Shown here piece after piece: positions 17,856-25,408 of a DNA stretch of 64,000 nucleotides. Numbering within the stretch: position 1 is the stretch's first letter; every line of letters begins with the position of its first letter. Source of the DNA: Cerasicoccus sp. TK19100 (GTDB lineage: Bacteria > Verrucomicrobiota > Verrucomicrobiia > Opitutales > Cerasicoccaceae); the NCBI RefSeq assembly GCF_027257155.1, contig NZ_JAPWDU010000004.1, forward strand, positions 248,001 to 312,000, in the 5' to 3' direction. The notes under the pieces were generated by a model. That model ran no database searches and was not told where the DNA came from. It saw only the letters and a list, made by a program, of their open reading frames with translations. Position numbers and translations under genes: made by a program.

Positions 17856-18410
17856 TTATGCTCCGGGAGGCGCGGCTGGAACATCGCCGAGATCGCTGCT
17901 GCGGGGCGGGCCCTGGCGGCGATCAGCGGGACCGTTTTGACCATTGCCCTGGCCTTGACGGCGGTTCATGCCTTGGCGGGCGGCCTGGCGCTCCTCATCG
18001 CTGAGGACTCCGTCACCGTCGGCGTCAAAACGTTCCAATATTTTTGCTTCACGCTCGGCAATGAAAGCATCGAACTGCGCGCGCTCCTCATTGGACAGCG
18101 TGCCGTCCTTGTTGGCGTCAAAGCGGCGCAGGGCCATTTCTTCACGATGTGCTTCGCGGGCGGTTTCGCGCTCGGCTTGATCGAGCTGGCCGTCGCCGTT
18201 GGCGTCAAACTTCGCCAGGATGTCTTCCTTGGACGGACGGTTCGGGCGCTGCTGGTTCTGCTGGCCTTTGGGGCGCTGTCCACCGGGGCCGGCGTTTTCG
18301 CTTTGCGGCTGATTGCCATCACCATTGCCGTCACCGAGTGCGGCAGATTCTGCATGAACGAGGCCAGCCGAGAGCAGACCGCAGAGAATTAAATACTTTA
18401 GAGATTTCAT
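17856..18410 (-). CDS. Exported EF-hand calcium-binding protein
   Basis: A 184-residue protein with a signal peptide (MKSLKYLILCGLLSAGLVHA), a Gln/Pro/Gly/Asn-rich spacer, and three EF-hand loops: FDANGDGQLDQAE, FDANKDGTLSNEE and FDADGDGVLSDEE, each with the Asp/Asn/Asp-Gly-Glu ligands of a functional loop. The C-terminal tail is Gly/Pro/Arg rich and probably disordered. Such small exported EF-hand proteins are common in Planctomycetota and Verrucomicrobiota; they are calcium binders without a known enzymatic activity. It stands alone between a terminator and a divergent gene. Confidence 0.88.
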   Translation of the reverse strand: MKSLKYLILCGLLSAGLVHAESAALGDGNGDGNQPQSENAGPGGQRPKGQQNQQRPNRPSKEDILAKFDANGDGQLDQAERETAREAHREEMALRRFDANKDGTLSNEERAQFDAFIAEREAKILERFDADGDGVLSDEERQAARQGMNRRQGQGNGQNGPADRRQGPPRSSDLGDVPAAPPGA

Positions 18411-18548
18411 TGTGGATATTTCTGGTTAAAGGTTGTCGTGGTTGGTAACTGTTTAGATTCAACCCAGCCACCCGCCAAAAGTTGCAGAAAAAATAGCCAC
18501 AGAGAGTGATTGAAGTACGCTCCAAGCCTGTGTTGTATTAATAGATCA

Positions 18549-18965
18549 ATGTTTGAAGTCACCTTCAGCGACCAGAGCATGTCGATGCTCAACCGGCTGG
18601 ATATCATGATCCAAATGCCGATTATCGAACGGTTCAGCAACCTCACCAGTAAGGAGCTGTCCGCCGGCAGTGACGACGTGGGCAAGTTCGAGCGCGGCGG
18701 CAAGACCTACTACCGCCTCCGAGCGGGCGAATACCGCATCTACTTCGAGGTCATCAACGACAGCCGCCTGCTGAGCCACTACATCATCCACAAGCACACC
18801 CTGGCCGACTTTATTTTCCGTTTCAAACTCCCCTACCACGAGGAAACGCTCGTCGAGCAAAACCAATCCTTCTGGCAATACGTGGAGAGCCTCACCAGCC
18901 GTCAGCAGGAAAGACTGCCCGACGGCCAATCCGAGCACCCTGGCAAACATCCCGGTAATGTCTAA
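18549..18965 (+). CDS. RelE/ParE-like protein upstream of pssA
   Basis: A 138-residue protein whose first 90 residues resemble the RelE/ParE ribonuclease toxin fold (MFEVTFSDQSMSMLNRLDI, FERGGKTYYRLRAGEYRIYF, LLSHYIIHKHTLADFIFRF). The last 45 residues are an extra polar tail. No antitoxin gene is adjacent. It overlaps the pssA start by 8 bases, so it is part of the pssA unit and is more likely a domesticated or regulatory protein than a free toxin (inference). The ATG at 18549 fits the fold start; an in-frame TTG at 18510 is possible. Confidence 0.72.
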   Translation: MFEVTFSDQSMSMLNRLDIMIQMPIIERFSNLTSKELSAGSDDVGKFERGGKTYYRLRAGEYRIYFEVINDSRLLSHYIIHKHTLADFIFRFKLPYHEETLVEQNQSFWQYVESLTSRQQERLPDGQSEHPGKHPGNV

Positions 18966-19806
18966 AACGCCCCCAAAAGATTCACAAGAATCCGGGCTGC
19001 CCTATAAAAACGTCGATGAGGCTGCCCGCATATATATGCTGCCGAACCTCTTCACGGCGGGTAACCTCTTCTTCGGCTTCCTGGCCATCATTTGGTGCAT
19101 CCGCGGTCGCTACGACGCCACCGAAGCGCAGATCAATGAATACTTCACCGAGGCGGTGTTCTTCATCCTTGGCGCGGGCGTGTGCGACATGCTTGACGGC
19201 CGCGTGGCCCGCATGGGCGGCCGCGAATCCCTTTTCGGCAAGGAGTTCGACTCCATTGCCGACATGGTCAGCTTCGGCATGGCCCCCTGCCTGATGATGT
19301 TTTTCCTGATCCTCAGCCCGACCGAGGGTTACGAGTTTTTCCGCCAAATTGGTTGGCTAATCGGCTTTATTTACCTGCTCTGTGCCGGCATCCGCCTGGC
19401 CCGGTATAACATCATTACCAACCCGTTCATTCCCGGCATCGACAAATCTTCGGGCCTGGGCGACTTTCGCGGACTACCCGCCCCTGCTGCCGCCGGCATG
19501 GTGTCCTCCATCATGCTCGCGATGCTCAACTTTGACTTCCAGCGCGGCTTCTACCTGTTTCTGCCGCCACTGATGCTCCTGATTGCCTGGATGATGGTCA
19601 GCAATGTGCGCTACCCGAGCTTCAAACATCTCGGCTGGCAGACACACATGCGGGTGCAGCATTTCATCGGGCTGATAATCCTCGTGATGCTGCTTATCTT
19701 CTTCTGGCGCATCTCCTTTACCCTGCTGTTTTTGATTTACCTCTTCTACGGGCTGTTCCGGCATTTCCGCAATCGCCGTACGCTCGGCGCGGCGGATGAC
19801 GATTAA
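18958..19806 (+). CDS. pssA: CDP-diacylglycerol-serine O-phosphatidyltransferase
   Basis: A 282-residue integral membrane enzyme that makes phosphatidylserine, the precursor of phosphatidylethanolamine. The CDP-alcohol phosphotransferase motif is complete: DMLDGRVAR, then G followed by EFDSIADMVSFG, at about residues 80-107. The N-terminus shows YMLPNLFTAGNLFFGFLAII, typical of type II PssA. Six to eight hydrophobic segments follow. The gene overlaps the RelE-like gene upstream by 8 bases and shares one base with the helicase start downstream, so the three are probably translated as a coupled unit. Confidence 0.95.
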   Translation: MSKTPPKDSQESGLPYKNVDEAARIYMLPNLFTAGNLFFGFLAIIWCIRGRYDATEAQINEYFTEAVFFILGAGVCDMLDGRVARMGGRESLFGKEFDSIADMVSFGMAPCLMMFFLILSPTEGYEFFRQIGWLIGFIYLLCAGIRLARYNIITNPFIPGIDKSSGLGDFRGLPAPAAAGMVSSIMLAMLNFDFQRGFYLFLPPLMLLIAWMMVSNVRYPSFKHLGWQTHMRVQHFIGLIILVMLLIFFWRISFTLLFLIYLFYGLFRHFRNRRTLGAADDD

Positions 19807-22800
19807 TGCCGGATCCATTACCACCCCTCACTGACCAGGCGGACCGCGATCGCTTTACCAGCGAGCTGGACCGGAACTTCACCGTCACCGCGCCTGCCGG
19901 GGTCGGAAAAACCACGGCCATTGTTAGCCGCGTCGTTGCGCTGGCCAAGGCCGACGCCCACTTGGATGACAAGCTCCTGCCACGCCTGGCTGTCGTCACC
20001 TACACCCGCAAGGCTGCTGACGAAATGCGTCGCCGCACCCACGCCAAGCTGCACGAGGTCCACGCCGGGCCCGATGTGATGACCAGCTTTAACCAGGCTT
20101 TCTTTGGCACGATCCACAGCTTTTGCCTGGAGCTATTGCGCACGTTTGGCCCCTTGGCGGGACTGCCGCCGCAGTTCGAGCAAGCAGGCAATCTCGAGGC
20201 GCTGCAGCGCGATTTTCTCCGCAGCAAAGACACCCTGCTCGCCTGCCTGCCCGAAGGCTCACGCCTCAGCCTGGAGCGCCACGGCTCGATGGTCGACATT
20301 CTCAAGCTGATGAGCCAGTTCGGCACGCGCATCCCCGAGCCCGAGCCGCCTGGACCCGCGCCCATGGTGGATGTCGCTCCGATTCTCAATTTCAAACCCG
20401 AGAATAAGCGCGGCCTAAAAGGCATTGAGGAAGGGCAGCGCCTTGCCGCCGAATGGCAAACCGCCTACGCCACCGGTGAGCCTTGCCCTCCCCCAGATTT
20501 CGACAAAGGCAGCGCGGACTTTAAACCCATTTTCCAGGCCGCCTGGCGCCCGCTCAAGCTCTGGCTCGGCCAGGCGTATCTTTATGTGGCCGCGCATTTG
20601 GCGCGCGAGTTTCGCGACTACCGAGTCCAGCGCGGCGAGATCACTTACGACGACCAAGTGGCGCTCGCGGCCTGGCTAATGAACCACGAGGCCGCCGGGC
20701 CCGCCATCCGCGAAGAGCAGCGCCTGGTCATTCTTGACGAGGCGCAGGACACCGACCCGCTACAGTTCGCGGTGTTGCTCAATGTCGCAGGCGGGCAATG
20801 GTCACCCGGCCAGCCGATGGCCGAATCCGTGGGCCCGCCGCCGGGCCGGTTTTGCATGGTCGGCGACCCTCAGCAATCCATTTACAGCGACCGCGCCGAC
20901 CTGCCGACCTATCGCTCGATCCACGAGGGCCTTGTCGACCAGAACGCCGCCGACGCGCTCAGCTTCACCGTCACCATGCGTTGCGATGCCGAGATCGTCA
21001 GCGCCGTGAACCGCTTTTTTCCGCAGATTCTGCGCCGCGAGGATGAGCCCGGCGAACAAGCCGCCTTTGTCCCGTTGGAAGCCCGGCCCAATGCCGGCCC
21101 CGGCAGCTTCGAGCGTCTGCTGCTCCACCCACCCGCCGACTACGACGCCGGCTCCCAGCCCGCGAAAACAAGCCTCAAAGCCGAGGCCGTGGCGATCTCT
21201 CAGTGGCTGGTCGAAGTCGGCCTTGAAGGGCTCGGCGCCAGCGATTGGAGCGAGGTCGCCATCCTCACCCCGCGCAACGACTGGGCCGAGGCGCTGCACC
21301 AGGCCATCGAGCGCGCGCGCCTGCCCGTGCAATCGCATTCGCGCAAGGTCAAGCGGGCCGACGACCCCGTCTGGTCCTGGGCCGCCGCGCTGGTCCGCAT
21401 CATGGCGCACCCCGAGGACGACTTTGAGATCGTCGGCGTGCTGCGCGAAATCTTTGCCCTGCCCGATGGCGCCATCGCGGTCGTCAAGCACGAGCTGCGG
21501 AGCTTCCTCAGCGTCACGCCCGAGCACCGCAGTGACTTCTCCGGTAGCGAAAAAGCGCTGGCCGTCATCGAGGCGCTCTTGATTTTAAAATCGCTCCATG
21601 CCGCCATTCATGAGCTGGCCCTGAGCGACGCCTTCCGCGTCATCTGCGACACGCTGCAACTCGGCGAACGCCTCGCCTCCCTGCCCGATCTGGACCCCGC
21701 CCGCATCGACCAAGGCCTCAAGCGCATGCAGGCCGCCGCCATGCAAGCCGAGGAGCACGGCGACACGCTGGCCGACTGGTCACGCCAGCTTATGCTTGCC
21801 CGCGGCAACGACATCGAGAGCGACGACCCCGCCCCCGGCCAGATCCAGCTGCTCTCCTGCCACAAGTCCAAGGGCCTGCAGTGGGAGGTCGTCATCACGC
21901 CGTTTTTCCACTACCCGGTCTCGCGCCGGCCAGAGAACTTTCCCCGGCTCTACGAAGCCTCGGGCGGCGCGCAGGACTACGTCGCCTACGACTCCAGTTG
22001 CGAGAACGAGCTGGCCAATGACGCCCTTCGCCGTTTCCGCGAGGAAACCGAGCGGCTGGCCTACGTTACCTGGACCCGCGCCCGTAAACGCGTCATCGCG
22101 GTCGACGCTGCCGCCTATTATAAAAACCCCGGCGCATCGATGAGCTGGCTCGACCTCTGCCACTGCCTCGAAGAAGAGTCCAACGGCTTTGTCTGGGCCG
22201 GCATGCGGGAGTTTGCGCCCGCCAGCGAGCCCGTGACCGAGTCCCCCGCAGGCGACGACAACGAACCCGCCGCAGCGCCCGCGTTTTTCATGACAATAGA
22301 GCCCGTGAGCGAAAGCCTGCGCGCGCAAAGCCAGCAGTTCCCGCAACGTATTTTGCCCAGTAGCCTTGCCCAACATGGCGCGCCAGTTGAGACCGACTCC
22401 GCCCACGGTCACGCCCGCGACGAGAGCGACTGGCAATCCGAGCCCGGCTACCCCGAGACGCAGGACGGCAGCAGCGCCCTCGGCGGCGCCGACTACGGTA
22501 ACTGGTGGCACGACTCGATGGAGCGCGGCCCCTGGGGCCAGCCGATCGAAGCCTGGGTGGACTACCAGGCGCAAGTCGTCCCCCACGCGCCCAACGAAGA
22601 GCGCGGCGCGCAGGAATTCGCCGCCCTGCTGAGCACCGAAGAATTTCTCTGGCTCAACCACGCCGACCGCCAAGTCCGCGCCGAGGCCTCCCTCTTCTGG
22701 CCGGAGTCTGCCCACGCCCCCGACGAGCTGGAGCTCGGGCTGGAACTCGCCGCCGCTCCCGCCACGTTTGCCTACGATGGCTTCATCGACCTGCTCGCCT

Positions 22801-22994
22801 ACGACGCCTCCCGCGACGCCTGGCGCATCGTCGACTGGAAGACGGACCGCATTTTCAAAAACGCCGGCCCCGAGCTGCGCGCCTGCTACGGCCCCCAGCT
22901 CGCCGCCTACGTCACCGCGCTCAAAGTGATGTTCTCCCGCCCCGTCGAAGGCTACCTCTACAGCACTCGCAAAGCCCAGTGGATCAAATTATAG
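19806..22994 (+). CDS. AddA-like UvrD-family helicase with C-terminal nuclease domain
   Basis: A 1062-residue superfamily 1A helicase. Walker A is APAGVGKTTA near residue 29, motif Ia TYTRKAADEM near 64, Walker B VILDEAQDTDP near 308, then GDPQQSIYSDRADLPTY near 352, motif V SCHKSKGLQWEVV near 683, and motif VI YVTWTRARKRV near 750. The end has a RecB-type PD-(D/E)xK nuclease signature (GFIDLLAYDAS with IVDWKTDR near 1007). This matches AddA, the helicase-nuclease for double-strand break repair. No AddB partner is in the window. Start by TAATG overlap with pssA. A relic of its 3' end lies at 25029-25085. Confidence 0.9.
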   Translation: MPDPLPPLTDQADRDRFTSELDRNFTVTAPAGVGKTTAIVSRVVALAKADAHLDDKLLPRLAVVTYTRKAADEMRRRTHAKLHEVHAGPDVMTSFNQAFFGTIHSFCLELLRTFGPLAGLPPQFEQAGNLEALQRDFLRSKDTLLACLPEGSRLSLERHGSMVDILKLMSQFGTRIPEPEPPGPAPMVDVAPILNFKPENKRGLKGIEEGQRLAAEWQTAYATGEPCPPPDFDKGSADFKPIFQAAWRPLKLWLGQAYLYVAAHLAREFRDYRVQRGEITYDDQVALAAWLMNHEAAGPAIREEQRLVILDEAQDTDPLQFAVLLNVAGGQWSPGQPMAESVGPPPGRFCMVGDPQQSIYSDRADLPTYRSIHEGLVDQNAADALSFTVTMRCDAEIVSAVNRFFPQILRREDEPGEQAAFVPLEARPNAGPGSFERLLLHPPADYDAGSQPAKTSLKAEAVAISQWLVEVGLEGLGASDWSEVAILTPRNDWAEALHQAIERARLPVQSHSRKVKRADDPVWSWAAALVRIMAHPEDDFEIVGVLREIFALPDGAIAVVKHELRSFLSVTPEHRSDFSGSEKALAVIEALLILKSLHAAIHELALSDAFRVICDTLQLGERLASLPDLDPARIDQGLKRMQAAAMQAEEHGDTLADWSRQLMLARGNDIESDDPAPGQIQLLSCHKSKGLQWEVVITPFFHYPVSRRPENFPRLYEASGGAQDYVAYDSSCENELANDALRRFREETERLAYVTWTRARKRVIAVDAAAYYKNPGASMSWLDLCHCLEEESNGFVWAGMREFAPASEPVTESPAGDDNEPAAAPAFFMTIEPVSESLRAQSQQFPQRILPSSLAQHGAPVETDSAHGHARDESDWQSEPGYPETQDGSSALGGADYGNWWHDSMERGPWGQPIEAWVDYQAQVVPHAPNEERGAQEFAALLSTEEFLWLNHADRQVRAEASLFWPESAHAPDELELGLELAAAPATFAYDGFIDLLAYDASRDAWRIVDWKTDRIFKNAGPELRACYGPQLAAYVTALKVMFSRPVEGYLYSTRKAQWIKL

Positions 22995-23082
22995 ATCTGC
23001 TCAAAGCGATATTGGCAAAGAACATCACCCGCAACCAAGCCAAGACGCGCTGCCCCCAATAAATAACCCCTAAAACCTTACC

Positions 23083-24093
23083 ATGACGATACGGGAACTC
23101 GCCGCTCTTGCCGGAGTCAGCCGGACGACGGTCTCCTATGGGCTCAAAAATGACCCGCGGGTCAGCCCCAAGACCTGTGCCCGGATTCAGGCGCTAGCGC
23201 GCGAGCACGGTTACACGCCCAGCCCCATTATTAATACGCTAATGAAAGAGGTCCGGGCCGGCGCCGTTCGACACCGGAAGTATTCTTTGGCTTATCTCTG
23301 TACCCGGGGAACCATTGGCGGCGAGCCCAGATACGCCTTTGAAAGAGCCATGCTGATGGGCGCCAAATTGGAGGCCGAGGAACTCGGCTACGATCTGGAG
23401 CTATTGGATTGCACTCCCTCGAATATCGACGAACGGCAACTGGAGCGAATCCTGATTGCGCGTGGGCAGCGCGGAGTAATCGTGGGGCCAACTCAAGAGC
23501 ATCATGGGCGAATCCAACTGAACTGGCAGAATTTTTCGGTGGTATGTTGCGGTTTTTCTGTTGAGGAGCCACAAGCCGACCGCGTAACCGCAGACCTGTT
23601 TGCCGCTTTTACCGATGGCCTGAATCTCATTCTGAGCCGTGGTTATGATCCAGTCTTTGCGGTGATGGACCCGCAAACCAACCTCCGCCTGGGGCAGCGC
23701 TGGCTATCTGTCGTGTCCCTACAGCAGCGGCTAACCGGCTCCCAGAAAGTGCAGCTGTTCTCAAATGTAACTGAAGCCCTGCCATCGCTGGAGCAATTGG
23801 TGAAAGCTGGAAAAACCCCGGCAATCTTCGGGCAAAGCAATTGCCTGAATCAACTCCGGGACCATGGATTTAGAGTGCCTGAGCAAGTGGGGCTCCTCGC
23901 CTTTGACAACCTTCCGGATGTGCCAGAAGCTGCCGCCATCATCCAGCCGCACCTGCTGTTGGGGCGGCGCGCAGTGGCGCAGCTCGCCATGTTGGTTGAG
24001 CGCGGCAGTCGTGGCGTTCCTGAGACGCCATGCCGGATTTCCATGAGCTGTGGCTGGCAGGAAGGCGCTACCTTGCCGAAACGTTCCAAATAA
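23083..24093 (+). CDS. LacI-family transcriptional regulator
   Basis: A 336-residue repressor-type protein. The N-terminal helix-turn-helix is clear (TIRELAALAGVSRTTVSYGL, hinge at about 45-60), followed by a periplasmic-binding-protein-like effector domain (RGQRGVIVGPTQEHHG, VGLLAFDNLPDVP). The ligand is unknown. The gene begins 88 bases after the helicase gene and is followed 75 bases later by a PEP-CTERM gene on the same strand, so that gene is a candidate target. The pair lies between the helicase and the duplicated fragment of its 3' end. Confidence 0.92.
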   Translation: MTIRELAALAGVSRTTVSYGLKNDPRVSPKTCARIQALAREHGYTPSPIINTLMKEVRAGAVRHRKYSLAYLCTRGTIGGEPRYAFERAMLMGAKLEAEELGYDLELLDCTPSNIDERQLERILIARGQRGVIVGPTQEHHGRIQLNWQNFSVVCCGFSVEEPQADRVTADLFAAFTDGLNLILSRGYDPVFAVMDPQTNLRLGQRWLSVVSLQQRLTGSQKVQLFSNVTEALPSLEQLVKAGKTPAIFGQSNCLNQLRDHGFRVPEQVGLLAFDNLPDVPEAAAIIQPHLLLGRRAVAQLAMLVERGSRGVPETPCRISMSCGWQEGATLPKRSK

Positions 24094-24107
24094 AAATCGC
24101 CCAAATA

Positions 24108-24119
24108 CTGACGTGTCAG
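24108..24119. promoter_or_regulatory. Possible operator between LacI and PEP-CTERM genes
   Basis: CTGAC-GT-GTCAG is a 12-base inverted repeat in the 74-base gap upstream of the PEP-CTERM start. It could be the operator of the adjacent LacI-family regulator. It is short, and the support is positional only. Confidence 0.3.
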
Positions 24120-24167
24120 CATCCAGGACGCTTGTTACTTATATAGGAGAAAGCCTAGGGTGGAAAT

Positions 24168-25022
24168 ATGGTAAAAACCTACTCCACTCCAATAATTACA
24201 GCAAACTTGTCACTCCTGCTCTTGCTGAGCGTTTCCCAAGCTACGGCCAATGTCGTTTACTACGAGCCATTTGCCGATCCGGCCGAAGCGCCTCCTACCG
24301 GATGGACTGCTGCGAACGGAACCAGTGGCGAAGTCGCCGGCTCGCTCAGCTATCCGGGACTCGCCCCTTCCTCGGGCAACCACTTTGGCATCTCTGGTCC
24401 GGCGAACTACAGCAGCCCGACCTTTACCGCAATGACCAGCGGTGAGACTTATTTCTACTCCCTGCTGTTCCGCATGGATGACTTGTCCAGCCTCAGCACC
24501 ACAGGCTTCGGTTCCAACCTGATCCTGCTGTCCCCGACTACGACCGTCTCCAATGGCGTCGCGAGCTTCGGTGTGGTGAAAGACGCGGACAATGCATCTG
24601 CCTATAATCTGGTATTCGACGGTGACTTCCGCGGCCCCAGCAGCGGCAGCAGCGTCAAGGATCCCAATCTCATCGAATACAGTCCGGGGCAAACGATACT
24701 GCTGATTGGCTCCTACACCAATGGCACGGGCGAAGCCAACTTTTGGGTCAACCCCGACTCCTCCAGCTTTGGCTCCATCTCCGCGCCGACGCCCTACATA
24801 TCGGATACTGGCAACAACAGCCGCCTGATACAGATGATGCTAATCAATAGCGGCACATCAGCGTCTACGCGCCCTGGCTTCAGCATTGATGAGATCCGCG
24901 TCGGCACAAGCTGGGCAGACGTGACCCCGGCCAACATTCCCGAGCCCGGTGAGACTGCCCTGATCATTTCGGGAGTGTTGCTTTCCGTTGCTTGGATGCG
25001 TCGTCGTTCGCGCAATCAATAA
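24168..25022 (+). CDS. PEP-CTERM sorting-domain protein
   Basis: A 284-residue exported protein with an N-terminal signal (hydrophobic stretch to about residue 27), a Ser/Thr/Gly-rich beta-sandwich-like body and a C-terminal sorting signal (IPEPGETALIISG, hydrophobic helix, MRRRSRNQ). The body has features of a concanavalin/lectin-like fold (FYSLLFRMDDLSSL, GEANFWVNPDSSSFG), but no catalytic residues can be named. AGGGTGG lies 6 bases before the ATG. The stop is only 6 bases before the helicase-end relic. Confidence 0.9.
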   Translation: MVKTYSTPIITANLSLLLLLSVSQATANVVYYEPFADPAEAPPTGWTAANGTSGEVAGSLSYPGLAPSSGNHFGISGPANYSSPTFTAMTSGETYFYSLLFRMDDLSSLSTTGFGSNLILLSPTTTVSNGVASFGVVKDADNASAYNLVFDGDFRGPSSGSSVKDPNLIEYSPGQTILLIGSYTNGTGEANFWVNPDSSSFGSISAPTPYISDTGNNSRLIQMMLINSGTSASTRPGFSIDEIRVGTSWADVTPANIPEPGETALIISGVLLSVAWMRRRSRNQ

Positions 25023-25028
25023 TCGCAC

Positions 25029-25085
25029 CGCCCCGTCGACGGCTTCCTCTACAGCACCCGCGCCGCCCGGTGGACTAAGCTGTAA
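25029..25085 (+). pseudogene. Relic of the 3' end of an AddA-like helicase gene
   Basis: These 57 bases read RPVDGFLYSTRAARWTKL-stop. The true helicase gene ends RPVEGYLYSTRKAQWIKL-stop at 22938-22994. I count 44 of 57 bases identical, with most changes at third positions. The bases to the left do not match, so the homology starts sharply at the Arg codon, 6 bases after the PEP-CTERM stop. It is either the displaced end of an old insertion into the helicase gene or the remnant of a lost paralogue. Confidence 0.8.
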
Positions 25086-25124
25086 GCTGAGACGCAAGAC
25101 ACCAAACCACTGCAGTTTTCACTT

Positions 25125-25276
25125 AACCACGGAGCACAAGAAAAGACGGAGAAAACAGAACTCCATACCTCCGTGTGCTCCGTGGTTGAATTTCCTCTGC
25201 CTCAAACCCGTGCTCCTCAGCATCTATGCACGGGCCCCCGCTCATCTTCGTGCGCTTGGTGTCCTTCGTGGTTAAA
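25125..25276. repeat. Intergenic CCACGGAGCAC / CCACGAAGGAC repeat block
   Basis: The block lies between the convergent PEP-CTERM and FAD-dehydrogenase genes. AACCACGGAGCACA (25125-25138) is perfectly repeated in inverse at 25174-25187. A related unit, reverse of TTTAACCACGAAGGACACC, ends at 25276. Repeats of this wording are scattered in intergenic DNA of many unrelated bacteria. The rest of 25086-25408 shows no gene to me. Confidence 0.75.
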
Positions 25277-25408
25277 CAATCCTGCCCCAGCGCACAGACC
25301 GCTCTACCCTTCTTCCACATAGCGGCGCAGGCGGCGGGTGGCCCTTTAAGAAAACGGCTGGCGCAAACTCCCGGCATTGCTGACAATGTTACTCGGGAAA
25401 AGCTAGCG

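Noticed and set aside
23083-25085. A complete mobile element with integrase between the helicase end and its relic
   Set aside because: No integrase, transposase or terminal inverted repeats are seen; only the duplicated 3' end supports an insertion.
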